Source: an uncultured Eubacteriales bacterium (GTDB taxonomy: Bacteria; Bacillota; Clostridia; TANB77; UBA1234). From it: a stretch of DNA of 64,000 nucleotides. The notes beneath the pieces are model-generated. The model was not told the DNA's origin and ran no database searches. It saw nothing but the letters and a program-made list of their open reading frames with translations. The stretch spans positions 23,347 to 87,346 of the forward strand of contig CASDSU010000005.1 in assembly GCA_949283575.1 (NCBI GenBank), read 5' to 3'. Below, piece after piece: positions 52,214 through 60,336 of this stretch (the first letter of the stretch is position 1; the number at the start of each line of letters is the position of its first letter). A program made the translations under genes and the position numbers.

Positions 52214-52576
52214 ATGCGTTACGAAACTTTAAAAATTGTTAGAAAATTAGAAAACGGAAGAGCAGATTATTTGGATGTAAAAAGACTGGGTGAACTTGCT
52301 GATGAAGGAGATCTTTATGCTTCACTTGAATATGGGATTTGCCTTTATCTAGGGGAACAAGTCCTAGAAGATAAAGATAGGTCATATATCTATTTTGAAA
52401 AGGCAAGTAAAAGCGATGATTTTAATATTCTTGTCGAACTAGTGTCTTTCATGAACTATTTTGAAGATTCTCGGTTTAATGAATTAATCGATGTTGTAAT
52501 GAAAAAGATACGAAAGAAAATGGAAGACAAAGGTAAAGAATTAGGAATTGATATCAATAATCTTCGCTTGAACTAA
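52214..52576 (+). CDS. Sel1-like repeat protein, paralogue of the 51675 gene
   Basis: 120 residues from the ATG at 52214, behind GGAGGGAG; an upstream in-frame ATG adds an unlikely hydrophobic piece. GDLYASLEYGICLYLGEQVLEDKDRSYIYFEKASK is a Sel1-type helix pair like that in the preceding gene. The C-terminus is Lys/Glu-rich. A terminator lies 15 bases downstream. Function unknown. Confidence 0.62.
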   Translation: MRYETLKIVRKLENGRADYLDVKRLGELADEGDLYASLEYGICLYLGEQVLEDKDRSYIYFEKASKSDDFNILVELVSFMNYFEDSRFNELIDVVMKKIRKKMEDKGKELGIDINNLRLN

Positions 52577-52590
52577 AACAAGTTATTACA

Positions 52591-52624
52591 CCCTGCTAGA
52601 GAAATCTGGTGGGGCTCTTTTTTT
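52591..52624 (+). terminator. Terminator of the phage late operon
   Basis: CCCTGCTAGA and TCTGGTGGGG form a 10-bp stem, with some G-T pairs, closed by a GAAA tetraloop and followed by a run of seven T. Confidence 0.8.
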
Positions 52625-52672
52625 ATTGTGAGGTTAAGTTTTCTACTGAAACTCGCTCTGCTAGGTAGAAGG

Positions 52673-52720
52673 AGTAAACGAGATTATTCAGTTTGCTCCA
52701 TTGCTATTGAAGGAGGAAGT
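52673..52720 (+). promoter_or_regulatory. Conserved leader element L3
   Basis: AGTAAAC (52673), TGCTCC exactly 21 bases later (52694) and AAGGAGG before the ATG at 52725. The spacing is identical to L1 and L2 although the middle is less conserved. Another TTGCTATTGAAGGAGG follows, so the ribosome-binding site is again opposite a CTCC. Confidence 0.4.
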
Positions 52721-52724
52721 TTTA

Positions 52725-53120
52725 ATGAATCAAGAAACTAAATCGAAAATTAAAAGACTTAGAGAAGATGGTCTAGGATACGGAAAAATTGCAGAAGCAT
52801 TAAATATATCTAAATCTAGTGTATCGGCGTTTTGTCAAAGAAATGGATTAGATAAAGCAGGCAATAAGCCAGATCGATGTAAGTATTGCGGAAAGGTAAT
52901 TATTAGAAATTCAAGAACTCAAAATAAGGTCTTTTGCTCATCTGAATGTAAAAGCAGATATTGGAACGTGCATAAGGATAAAGTGAATAAAAAAACATAC
53001 CACGAGAAGAACTGTTTATATTGCCATAAGAAATTCTCAATTTATGGAAAACCTAATCAAAAATACTGTTCTTTTTCATGCTACTTAAAAGCTCGTTATG
53101 GAGGTAAAGAAAATGACTGA
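52725..53120 (+). CDS. HTH and double zinc-finger protein upstream of the recombinases
   Basis: 131 residues from the ATG at 52725 behind AAGGAGG. An N-terminal HTH (GLGYGKIAEALNISKSSVSAFCQRN) is followed by two zinc modules: CKYCGKVIIRNSRTQNKVFC and CLYCHKKFSIYGKPNQKYC, each completed by a further Cys. The modules resemble the finger of the 16652 gene. Such proteins occur next to tandem serine recombinases in Bacillota mobile elements and may act as directionality factor or regulator; that is inference. Confidence 0.72.
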   Translation: MNQETKSKIKRLREDGLGYGKIAEALNISKSSVSAFCQRNGLDKAGNKPDRCKYCGKVIIRNSRTQNKVFCSSECKSRYWNVHKDKVNKKTYHEKNCLYCHKKFSIYGKPNQKYCSFSCYLKARYGGKEND

Positions 53121-53289
53121 TTTATCTTCATATAAAGCCAATTTAGAGAACTATTTAATAAGTGTTTCTATATTAAAAACCATGCAAAACAAAGGGATTT
53201 TATCTAATAACGAATATGAATTAGCTGAAGAGGATCTATGTGAAATTTATTGTATCAATAAGTCATCTATATTCCGAGAGTTGACTTGA
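53113..53289 (+). CDS. Small SHOCT-like protein preceding the recombinases
   Basis: 58 residues from the ATG at 53113 with GGAGG upstream in the end of the preceding gene. The line SVSILKTMQNKGILSNNEYELAEEDLCE is a SHOCT-like helix pair seen in short proteins that commonly precede recombinase genes in such elements. Role unknown; its stop overlaps the upstream region of the next gene. Confidence 0.6.
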   Translation: MTDLSSYKANLENYLISVSILKTMQNKGILSNNEYELAEEDLCEIYCINKSSIFRELT

Positions 53290-53339
53290 TATTCTTCCCA
53301 ACTAGAGCGATGTATATAACACGAAAAGTAGGTGATTTT

Positions 53340-54644
53340 ATGATGGAAAAACGTATAGAAAAGGTAGCGGTTATACCTAAATTAAAGCAAAGAAAAAGAG
53401 TAGCAGCTTACGTTAGAGTCTCAATGGATAAAGAGACCATGCTTCATTCATTTACTGCTCAGGCTAGTTACTATAAAGAACTGATTTCAAAACATAAAGA
53501 TTGGGAGTTTGTTGATATTTATGCTGATTATGGAATAAGCGGGACAAAGGTCAATAGACCAGAATTTAGTCGAATGATTGAAGATTGTAGAAATGGCAAA
53601 ATAGACATGATTATTACTAAGTCCATCTCTAGATTTGCTAGAAATACTGCACTTTTACTTGCAACCATAAGAGAACTCAAAGCACTTCATATTAATGTTT
53701 ACTTTGAAGAGCAAAACATGAATTCAATGAGTGAACAAGGGGAACTTATGCTTACTCTTATTGGAAGTATTGCTGAAGCAGAAGCTAAGTCCATGAGTCA
53801 AAATGTGAAATGGCGAATTGATAAAACTTTCATGCAAGGTGAAGTTTATAGCACAACTCGCTTTTATGGCTATGACATCATTGATAAAAAATTCATCGTT
53901 AATAAGGAACAAGCTAAGGTCGTTAAAAGAATTTTTGATATGGCTCTTAATGGTATGGGCTATATAAAAATTACCGAGGTCTTGAATAAAGAAGGCATTA
54001 AAAACCCAAGTGGTACTAAATGGACATATCGTTCAGTTGAAAGAATATTAAAAGAAGATACCTATACAGGTAGATTGACGCTTCAAAAGTCTTATAGATC
54101 TGAAAAGAAAGTAAAGACCATAAATAATGGTGAATTAAGAAAATATATCGTTGAAAATGACCATGTGGCAATTATTGATGTTGATACTTTTAATAAGGTT
54201 CGAGAGATGATTGATTCTAGGCGGTCTAAAGCAGAAATAAGAAATAATGACAACGATATTTTCAAAGGTTTAATTCGTTGCTCTGTTTGTGGTGCTTGTT
54301 TTCAAAGAAAGAAAAGATATGGCTACGATTTATATGATTGGAAGTGTTGGAATTATCTCTACGCTACTAAAGGTGAAAGGTGCAAAACTGTAGGAATACC
54401 TGAATCCATATTAATCGAGAAGACAAAAGAAGCATTAGAAGTTGATGAAATCACTAAAGAGATAGTTAAGGAAAAACTCAAATCGATAACAGCTTATCCA
54501 AATAGAGTCCTTGAATTTGTTTTTAATGATGGAATAAAAAAATCTATAACTTGGGAACTTATATCAAGAAGGTTCTCTTGGACGGATGAAGCAAGAGAAA
54601 AGGCAAGAACTAGAATTTTAAACAGAAAGAAGAGCAAAAACTAA
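53340..54644 (+). CDS. Large serine recombinase 1
   Basis: 434 residues from the ATG at 53340 behind AGGTGA (the following ATG at 53343 is equally possible). The catalytic domain carries the nucleophile Ser near residue 28 in AAYVRVSMDKE, and ISRFARNTALLLATIREL holds the active-site Arg. A recombinase domain (about 190-280) and a zinc ribbon (CSVCGACFQRKKRYGYDLYDWKC shows the Cys pairs) follow. Together with the next gene it should integrate and excise the prophage. Confidence 0.92.
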   Translation: MMEKRIEKVAVIPKLKQRKRVAAYVRVSMDKETMLHSFTAQASYYKELISKHKDWEFVDIYADYGISGTKVNRPEFSRMIEDCRNGKIDMIITKSISRFARNTALLLATIRELKALHINVYFEEQNMNSMSEQGELMLTLIGSIAEAEAKSMSQNVKWRIDKTFMQGEVYSTTRFYGYDIIDKKFIVNKEQAKVVKRIFDMALNGMGYIKITEVLNKEGIKNPSGTKWTYRSVERILKEDTYTGRLTLQKSYRSEKKVKTINNGELRKYIVENDHVAIIDVDTFNKVREMIDSRRSKAEIRNNDNDIFKGLIRCSVCGACFQRKKRYGYDLYDWKCWNYLYATKGERCKTVGIPESILIEKTKEALEVDEITKEIVKEKLKSITAYPNRVLEFVFNDGIKKSITWELISRRFSWTDEAREKARTRILNRKKSKN

Positions 54645-54663
54645 TTTAAGGGAGGAAGAACAA

Positions 54664-56244
54664 ATGCCAGTAGTAAAAGTAATAGAACCAACAAGAAATT
54701 TGCATACGCATAAACTTACTATTGAACGTAGCAAAAGAAGAGTTGCTGCTTATGCACGTGTTTCAACCGATAGTGATGACCAAGAGAACTCGTTTGATGC
54801 TCAAAAGAACTTTTATGAAAGATACATCAAAGAGAATCCTTTATGGGAGTTTGTTGGAATTTATGCTGATGAAGGAATAAGTGGAACATCAACTAAAGGT
54901 AGAAAAGAGTTTCAAAGAATGATTGAAGACGCTAGAAATGGAAAGATAGATTTAATAGTCGCTAAGTCGATGTCAAGATTTGCTCGTAACACTTTAGATA
55001 CGCTTCTTTATATTCGTGAGCTTAAAGAAAAAGGAGTTGAATGTTATTTCCAAAAAGAAAATATTTATACTTTTGATTCTAAAGGCGAATTACTCATCAC
55101 CATCATGTCGAGTTTGGCTCAGGAAGAATCTAGATCCATTAGCGAAAACGTAAAATGGGGAATAAGAAAGAGTTTTGCTGATGGGAAGGTGTATATCCCT
55201 CATAAAAATTTCTTAGGTTATAAATATGATGAAAACAAAAACATCGTGATTGATAAAGAAACTGAATGGGTAGTAAGACTAATCTACAAAAAATTTCTTG
55301 AGGGTAAGACATTTAGACAAATAGCTAATTTATTGATGAAAAAAGGAATCAAAAGTCCAAGCGGAAAAGATAAATGGTTGGATACCACAGTTAGAGGAAT
55401 ACTTAAAAACGAAAAATACTATGGTTCCGCTATTCTTCAAAAAACATTTATTGAGGACTTCTTAACTCATAAACCTAAGACTAATACTGGTGAAGTTACT
55501 AAATATTATGTAAAGGATTCTCATCCAGGAATCATACCTAAAGAAGAATGGGACTTAGTGCAATTAGAACTTGAAAGAAGACATAAGCTTAGATATTCAT
55601 ATTCTTCTAAAAATTGCTTTTCTTCAAAATTAATCTGTGCAGATTGTGGACATTTATACGGTTCTAAGGTTTGGCACTCGACTGATAAATATAAGAAGAC
55701 CATATGGCAGTGTAATTATAAGTTCGATAAAAAGAATGCGCATAAATGCCTTACTCCAACCTTAAATGAAGATGAAATTAAGATGATGTTTGTTAAGGCT
55801 TATAACATCATGCTTGCTAGTAAAGAAGAGGTTATCGCTAATCTTGAAAAGGAGCTAAAGAAAGTAAGTGATGTTAATCCGATAATAGATGAGATTACTG
55901 TTACTAACGAAAAGATAGACAAAGTAATTCAAGAGACCGAAGCCTTCGTCCATTCTTCACTTGATAAAGAAACCGATAGGAAGAAAGAGTTAGAGCTTCA
56001 AGTTAGGTATGATGATTTAGTTAAAAAGTTAAAAGACTTAGAACATCAAAAAGAAGAGAAGCAAGCTAAAGAATCAATGATTAATGCATTTATAGCCACC
56101 ATTAAAGATAGAGAAGAAATAGTGACTGAGTTTGATGAAGAGCTGTTTAATGTGATGATTGAAAAAGCGATAGTCAATCGAGATAAGAGTATAGAGTTCA
56201 TATTTAATTCAGGGTATAGAGTAAAAGTTGAGACTGAGGAGTAA
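54664..56244 (+). CDS. Large serine recombinase 2
   Basis: 526 residues behind GGGAGG. Nucleophile Ser at residue 34 in AAYARVSTDSDD, active-site Arg in SMSRFARNTLDTLLYI, recombinase domain, zinc ribbon (CADCGHLYGS and a later Cys pair) and a long coiled coil at about 400-475 that bridges subunits at att sites. Both recombinases have intact catalytic residues. It is the last recognisable phage gene, so the right end of the prophage lies shortly after. Confidence 0.93.
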   Translation: MPVVKVIEPTRNLHTHKLTIERSKRRVAAYARVSTDSDDQENSFDAQKNFYERYIKENPLWEFVGIYADEGISGTSTKGRKEFQRMIEDARNGKIDLIVAKSMSRFARNTLDTLLYIRELKEKGVECYFQKENIYTFDSKGELLITIMSSLAQEESRSISENVKWGIRKSFADGKVYIPHKNFLGYKYDENKNIVIDKETEWVVRLIYKKFLEGKTFRQIANLLMKKGIKSPSGKDKWLDTTVRGILKNEKYYGSAILQKTFIEDFLTHKPKTNTGEVTKYYVKDSHPGIIPKEEWDLVQLELERRHKLRYSYSSKNCFSSKLICADCGHLYGSKVWHSTDKYKKTIWQCNYKFDKKNAHKCLTPTLNEDEIKMMFVKAYNIMLASKEEVIANLEKELKKVSDVNPIIDEITVTNEKIDKVIQETEAFVHSSLDKETDRKKELELQVRYDDLVKKLKDLEHQKEEKQAKESMINAFIATIKDREEIVTEFDEELFNVMIEKAIVNRDKSIEFIFNSGYRVKVETEE

Positions 56245-56309
56245 AATTCTCGGTTTTTTTAGTAAAACGTTTTCATCCAAAAGACAAGATAAAATTAAGT
56301 GCTTTGTAT

Positions 56310-56315
56310 TATAAT
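56310..56315 (+). promoter_or_regulatory. -10 box before the 56339 gene
   Basis: TATAAT lies 23 bases before the ATG, with AAAGGGGGTG as ribosome-binding site in between. The gap 56245-56309 carries no gene and probably contains the prophage right end. Confidence 0.45.
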
Positions 56316-56338
56316 AATAAGAAAGGGGGTGTTAGATT

Positions 56339-56800
56339 ATGCCTACAATCCTTACTTCAACTATTGATAATTTTGGATTTGTAATTACTTTTGGATGTGT
56401 AGCAATCTTTTATAATCTTCTTTTTATTGTTTTGAGTGCGGTTTTTTTAATAAGGAAAACTGAATTGAATTACTCGTTTGGATATAGAAGTGGTTTTGCA
56501 TTATCATCAGTAAATAGATGGAAATGGTGTAATAAGATATTTTTTTGGTTTTCAATCATTTCTCAACCTATTTTTTTAATCGTCAATATTATTATTTTTA
56601 TTTTGTCATTAATAAATAACTGGTCCTTTGCTTGGATAACTATAGCTTGGGCAGTATCAGTTGCTATTTTGATCCCAATTTCTATTTTCATTGAATTATA
56701 TGGTAGACACAAGTTTAAAAATGAAAACATCGGACCTATAGAACCTCTTATTGAAAATGAAAATTCTAAAAAGCAAGATATAGATGATTTCTTTAGTTAG
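56339..56800 (+). CDS. Membrane protein, SdpI-like (unknown)
   Basis: 153 residues with three to four hydrophobic helices (about 12-42, 66-92, 97-122). NYSFGYRSGFALSSVNRWKWCNK resembles the conserved Tyr-Arg-x3 and Trp-containing loop of SdpI/YfhL-family immunity proteins, where GYRT and NxxxWxxAN are expected. It stands alone between the recombinases and the second defence block. The assignment to SdpI-like is tentative. Confidence 0.5.
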   Translation: MPTILTSTIDNFGFVITFGCVAIFYNLLFIVLSAVFLIRKTELNYSFGYRSGFALSSVNRWKWCNKIFFWFSIISQPIFLIVNIIIFILSLINNWSFAWITIAWAVSVAILIPISIFIELYGRHKFKNENIGPIEPLIENENSKKQDIDDFFS

Positions 56801-56893
56801 TTCGAAAATATAGATAAAACCAATTTTGTTTAGGAACGTCGTTGCCTTCTGGGTAAATTAAAGTTTAAATTAAAGAATTTGTGATCTTTAGTT

Positions 56894-57010
56894 CTACTAG
56901 CGAAACGGTGGGTATACATAAAAACCTCGATAAAATCAGCACTTTTTAGGGGTGTCGTTTTTCTAGTAGGGGTGTCGAATTGTATTAAAGCGATAGCGAA
57001 GAGACATCTT
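56894..57010 (+). repeat. 117-bp repeat, copy B
   Basis: Begins with CTACTAGCGAAAC, has an inverted counterpart GTTTTTCTAGTAG (56957-56969) and ends with AGACATCTT. Same length, without gaps, as 61864-61980; a 36-base block at 56962-56997 is identical to 61932-61967. It lies between the 56339 gene and the AbiEi-like operon, a 374-base gene-free stretch (56801-57174). Confidence 0.75.
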
Positions 57011-57016
57011 GAAAAA

Positions 57017-57154
57017 GTCGACATTTCGTATCAATTACGGAGTGTCGTTTTTGATTTTCATCGATTGCAAGCCGGTTTTTCGAATTTGAGAAAAGTCGAC
57101 AATGTCGATATTTTATTCCAATTTGTCGACTAAATTATAAGATTATGGTATAAT
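57017..57154 (+). promoter_or_regulatory. Promoter and operator-like sites of the AbiEi-like operon
   Basis: Extended -10 TGGTATAAT ends at 57154. Three palindromes GTCGAC occur at 57017, 57095 and 57125, two of them within AAAGTCGACA. The last lies where the -35 box would be. This layout suggests an autoregulated promoter, with a DNA-binding product of the operon covering the -35. Confidence 0.55.
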
Positions 57155-57174
57155 TCTTTCAGGAAGTAAAATTG

Positions 57175-57810
57175 ATGAATTATTCAAAAACTATTAGAGA
57201 ATATTGTAAACAGAATATAGGTAAAGTCTTTGATGTATCTTACGAAAGAACTCACCATTTTGAAATGATTCCTTATAAGACTTTACTTAAGATACTTAAT
57301 AGACTTGAAGAAGAAAAAGTGATCGCTGCTTATTCAAAAGGTATATATCTAATTAATAGCGAAGAACCATTAAAAGAAGATCCAATCATCTCATATTATG
57401 CTAGTGAATTTAATGGAGTAGTAGTTGGCTATGATTTATACAACAAATATGAGATAAGTTCTCATAAAGAAAAGCCAATTATTATTTATACAAATGCGAT
57501 GGAAACTTCTACTAAAAATATTGGTGATGATTATAAGCTGATTAGATTTGACGTTTCTTTTGGAAAATATACAACCCCACTTATTGAAGCTTTAGAGATT
57601 ATTGAAAATAAAGCAAGTATTGCTAATTGTGATTTATCTAAAGCAGGTCAGGTGTTGATAAATTTACTTGATAATTATTTGGATTCATTTTTTGAAGATA
57701 TTATTAAAGCTCATAAATATAAATATTCAACTATTTGTTCTTTGGAAAATATCTTAAGAAGTATGAATAAAAATAATAAGATTATAGAAATATTTAAGAA
57801 AAATGTTTAA
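57175..57810 (+). CDS. AbiEi/DUF6088-like antitoxin-type protein
   Basis: 211 residues from the ATG at 57175 behind AGGAAGT; a TTG three bases earlier is less likely. The N-terminal winged helix (IREYCKQNIGKVFDVSYERTHHFEMIPYKTLLKILNRLEEEKVIAAYSKGIY read in part) is typical of AbiEi and DUF6088 proteins, followed by the C-terminal region with YYASEFNGVVVGYDLYNKY. AbiEi proteins repress their own promoter and counter AbiEii toxins. No AbiEii nucleotidyltransferase follows; an XRE-type protein takes its place. Confidence 0.72.
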   Translation: MNYSKTIREYCKQNIGKVFDVSYERTHHFEMIPYKTLLKILNRLEEEKVIAAYSKGIYLINSEEPLKEDPIISYYASEFNGVVVGYDLYNKYEISSHKEKPIIIYTNAMETSTKNIGDDYKLIRFDVSFGKYTTPLIEALEIIENKASIANCDLSKAGQVLINLLDNYLDSFFEDIIKAHKYKYSTICSLENILRSMNKNNKIIEIFKKNV

Positions 57811-58336
57811 AAGATACTATTTTACGGATGAAGATTTTGAATTATGGATTAAAACTTATAACAAGGCTAGATATCTCATCCGTGAATATAAGTACCATTT
57901 CTCAATAGAACAAAAACAAAATCATAAAGAAGAATTTAAAGAAGTTAATAGAATAGTAAATCAATATCAAGTTTTAAAGGTTGCTCTACCTACGAATTAT
58001 CAAAAAGAGATGGTAGATAGATTCATCAAAGAAAATAAGGTGGAGTTAAAAGATAATGAATCTTTAATTTATAGAATGACATTAGATACTTGGATTGATG
58101 TTGTAGTTAATGCCCGTAGCAATAAATTACCTGACTTAGATATAAAAGAGTTTGGTAAAAGATTAAAAGAAACTAGATTAAAACAAGGTTATTCAAGAAA
58201 AAGAGCAGCTAAGATATTAGAAATAAGTGAAAAGAGTCTTCAAGCTTATGAGGAAGGTGATAGGACTATGACTATTGCTGTTTTTTATAAAATATACAGA
58301 TTATTTAGTGATTTTGTTAGTTTAAATAATATCTAA
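57803..58336 (+). CDS. Protein with C-terminal XRE HTH, partner of the AbiEi-like gene
   Basis: 177 residues, eight-base overlap with the upstream gene, so they are translationally coupled. Residues 1-110 are charged, mostly helical and match no family I know; residues about 115-165 form an XRE HTH (GKRLKETRLKQGYSRKRAAKILEISEKSLQAYEEGD). The N-terminal part could be the toxin or effector, with the HTH providing autoregulation. Pairing of these two types is not a system I recognise. Confidence 0.65.
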   Translation: MFKRYYFTDEDFELWIKTYNKARYLIREYKYHFSIEQKQNHKEEFKEVNRIVNQYQVLKVALPTNYQKEMVDRFIKENKVELKDNESLIYRMTLDTWIDVVVNARSNKLPDLDIKEFGKRLKETRLKQGYSRKRAAKILEISEKSLQAYEEGDRTMTIAVFYKIYRLFSDFVSLNNI

Positions 58337-58351
58337 ATTTAGGTTTTGTGA

Positions 58352-58357
58352 TATAAT
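58352..58357 (+). promoter_or_regulatory. Extended -10 box before the restriction endonuclease gene
   Basis: TGATATAAT precedes the ATG at 58381 by 23 bases. A weak AGGGG lies between. A separate promoter for the nuclease agrees with independent control of the R-M pair. Confidence 0.45.
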
Positions 58358-58380
58358 TTAGGGGTATTTCGAGATTACTT

Positions 58381-59199
58381 ATGATTATATCCTATGATAA
58401 ATTTTGCAAATTACTAGTTGACCACATCCAAAGCGGTAAAAATTTTTATTTGTCCTTATTAGAAACAATTATCGATAATCCTTCTAGATATTGTGGGTTA
58501 TTTAGATTGTCTAACGCAAAATCAAAACTTATTCAAAATGTCACACAAAGTAGAGAAATTAAATTTGGTGATGTAATAGAAGAGCTAACAACAGAATATT
58601 TATCTAAATTAGGTTACAAAAATTATGATAAAAATTTAGGCAAGGACGAATATGGTGATAATTTGAATGTCGATCAGTATTTTAGTGACGGAAATTATAT
58701 CTATATGGTCGAAATGAAAATTAGAGATGATCATGATAGTACTAAAAAGAGGGGTCAATATTCTAACTTTCATAAGAAACTAGTTCTTCTTAGAAAAAGA
58801 CACCCTGATAAACATATTAATGCAATTATGTGGTTTGTTGATGATGGTCTTGTAAAAAATAAAAACTATTATAAGGAAGAAATGTCCAAAGAAAATGTTC
58901 CTAATTCATCTTTACATTTATATTATGGAGGAGAGTTTTTCGAATCTTTAAATAATGGGCACGAAGCTTGGAATGAATTAATAGAAATTTTAAGTATGTA
59001 TAGAAGAGAGCATTCTAATGTTGACGATGTAACTATTCCTGATTTTGGAAGTAGTAAAGAAATATTTAATGCGCTTCTTGAATTGGACGATAGACATTGG
59101 AAAAAATTATTATCTGATAAAAAAGAATACGAACAACTAAGAAACGAATTGTTTAGTGATGGTGACAATTTAGAAAAAGTAAAAAAGATAAGAATATAA
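58381..59199 (+). CDS. Type II restriction endonuclease, HinfI-like (predicted)
   Basis: 272 residues, close to the length of HinfI. A PD-(D/E)xK core is visible: the Asp in LNVDQYFSDG, then YMVEMKIRDDHD with E-x-K. The rest has no motif that I can name. Directly upstream of a methylase very like M.HinfI, from which the GANTC target is inferred. It could instead belong to another family that shares this methylase type. The start is the first ATG after the promoter. Confidence 0.72.
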   Translation: MIISYDKFCKLLVDHIQSGKNFYLSLLETIIDNPSRYCGLFRLSNAKSKLIQNVTQSREIKFGDVIEELTTEYLSKLGYKNYDKNLGKDEYGDNLNVDQYFSDGNYIYMVEMKIRDDHDSTKKRGQYSNFHKKLVLLRKRHPDKHINAIMWFVDDGLVKNKNYYKEEMSKENVPNSSLHLYYGGEFFESLNNGHEAWNELIEILSMYRREHSNVDDVTIPDFGSSKEIFNALLELDDRHWKKLLSDKKEYEQLRNELFSDGDNLEKVKKIRI

Positions 59200-59248
59200 G
59201 TTGATATATTTTGTTGCTAATTTTATATATGTATAAGGAAGGGAAAAG

Positions 59249-60334
59249 ATGGATTTTATCAATAAAATAATTGTTGGTGATACAATCGAAAAAATGCGTG
59301 AGTTACCTGATAAGTCTTTCGATTTTTGTTTTGCTGATCCTCCTTATTTCATGCAAATTGAAGAAGGAAAAAAATTATTTAGAGTCGAAGGAACCGAATT
59401 TGATGGATGCGATGATGATTGGGACAAGTTCTCATCAATGGATAGTTATAAAGAATTTACTAAAAATTGGCTATATGAAGTAAGAAGATTATTAAAAGAT
59501 GATGGTACAATTTGCGTTATTTCTGGTATGCAATCTATTTATGAAATAGGTTCAATATTAAGAGAATTGGGTTATTGGGTTATTAATGATATTATTTGGA
59601 AAAAATCAAATCCAACACCTAATTTTGGTGGAACAAGATTAAATAATAGTCATGAAACTTTGATATGGGCTGCTAAAAGTAAAAAATCTAAATTTACATT
59701 TAATTATAAAACTGGGAAATTCCTTAATAATGGAAAACAAATGGGTTCAATATGGGAGTTTCCCGTATGCTCTGGTAATGAAAGATTAAAGGATGATGAA
59801 GATAAAAAACTCCATAGCACTCAAAAGCCTGAAGCTCTTTTATATAGAATTATTGCGTTGTTTACGAAAAAAAGTGATTTAGTTTTAGATCCTTTTGGTG
59901 GAACAATGACTACTGGTGCTGTCGCTAAAAAGATGGGGCGTAATTTTACAATGATTGAAAGAGATGAAAAATATGTAAAATATGGTCAAATTAGATTAGA
60001 TAATACAAATGCTGAAGTTGGTGATGTTGAAAATGCTGTTTTTGATATTAAACCTATTAAAGTTACAATGAAAGAAATGGTTGAAGCTGGTTACTATCAG
60101 GTAGGTGAAGAGTTTGTAAATAAAAAAGGCGAGATTGCTATTTTAGCCGACGAGAATGGAAAACTTACTTATAAAGGTTCTACTAAGTCAATGCACGAAA
60201 TCGCTGCAGAAATGATGGGGCAAACAAGAAGAGTTAATGCTTTCGATTATTTATATGTAAGAAGAGATAATGCTTTAATATCAATAAATGAAATAAGAGA
60301 AAAATATAGAAATTATTTAGTAAGAGGAAATTAA
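59249..60334 (+). CDS. Adenine-N6 DNA methyltransferase, HinfI/CcrM type, with RAMA domain
   Basis: 361 residues behind GGAAGGG. Motif IV is FADPPYFMQ, with the DPPYF form typical of the CcrM/HinfI group; FDGCDDDWDKF and NPTPNFGGTRLNNSHETLIW are further group signatures, and LVLDPFGGTMTTGAVAKKMG is the SAM-binding motif. Residues about 265-350 form a RAMA-type domain (MKEMVEAGYYQVGEEF, STKSMHEIAAEMMG). It should methylate GANTC and protect it from the nuclease encoded upstream. Motif order is that of beta-class enzymes. Confidence 0.93.
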   Translation: MDFINKIIVGDTIEKMRELPDKSFDFCFADPPYFMQIEEGKKLFRVEGTEFDGCDDDWDKFSSMDSYKEFTKNWLYEVRRLLKDDGTICVISGMQSIYEIGSILRELGYWVINDIIWKKSNPTPNFGGTRLNNSHETLIWAAKSKKSKFTFNYKTGKFLNNGKQMGSIWEFPVCSGNERLKDDEDKKLHSTQKPEALLYRIIALFTKKSDLVLDPFGGTMTTGAVAKKMGRNFTMIERDEKYVKYGQIRLDNTNAEVGDVENAVFDIKPIKVTMKEMVEAGYYQVGEEFVNKKGEIAILADENGKLTYKGSTKSMHEIAAEMMGQTRRVNAFDYLYVRRDNALISINEIREKYRNYLVRGN

Positions 60335-60336
60335 TT

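Noticed and set aside
17860..56340. Attachment core shared by the prophage edges
   Set aside because: Comparing 17860-18076 with 56245-56340 by eye gave no convincing common core; serine recombinases may leave only two bases.
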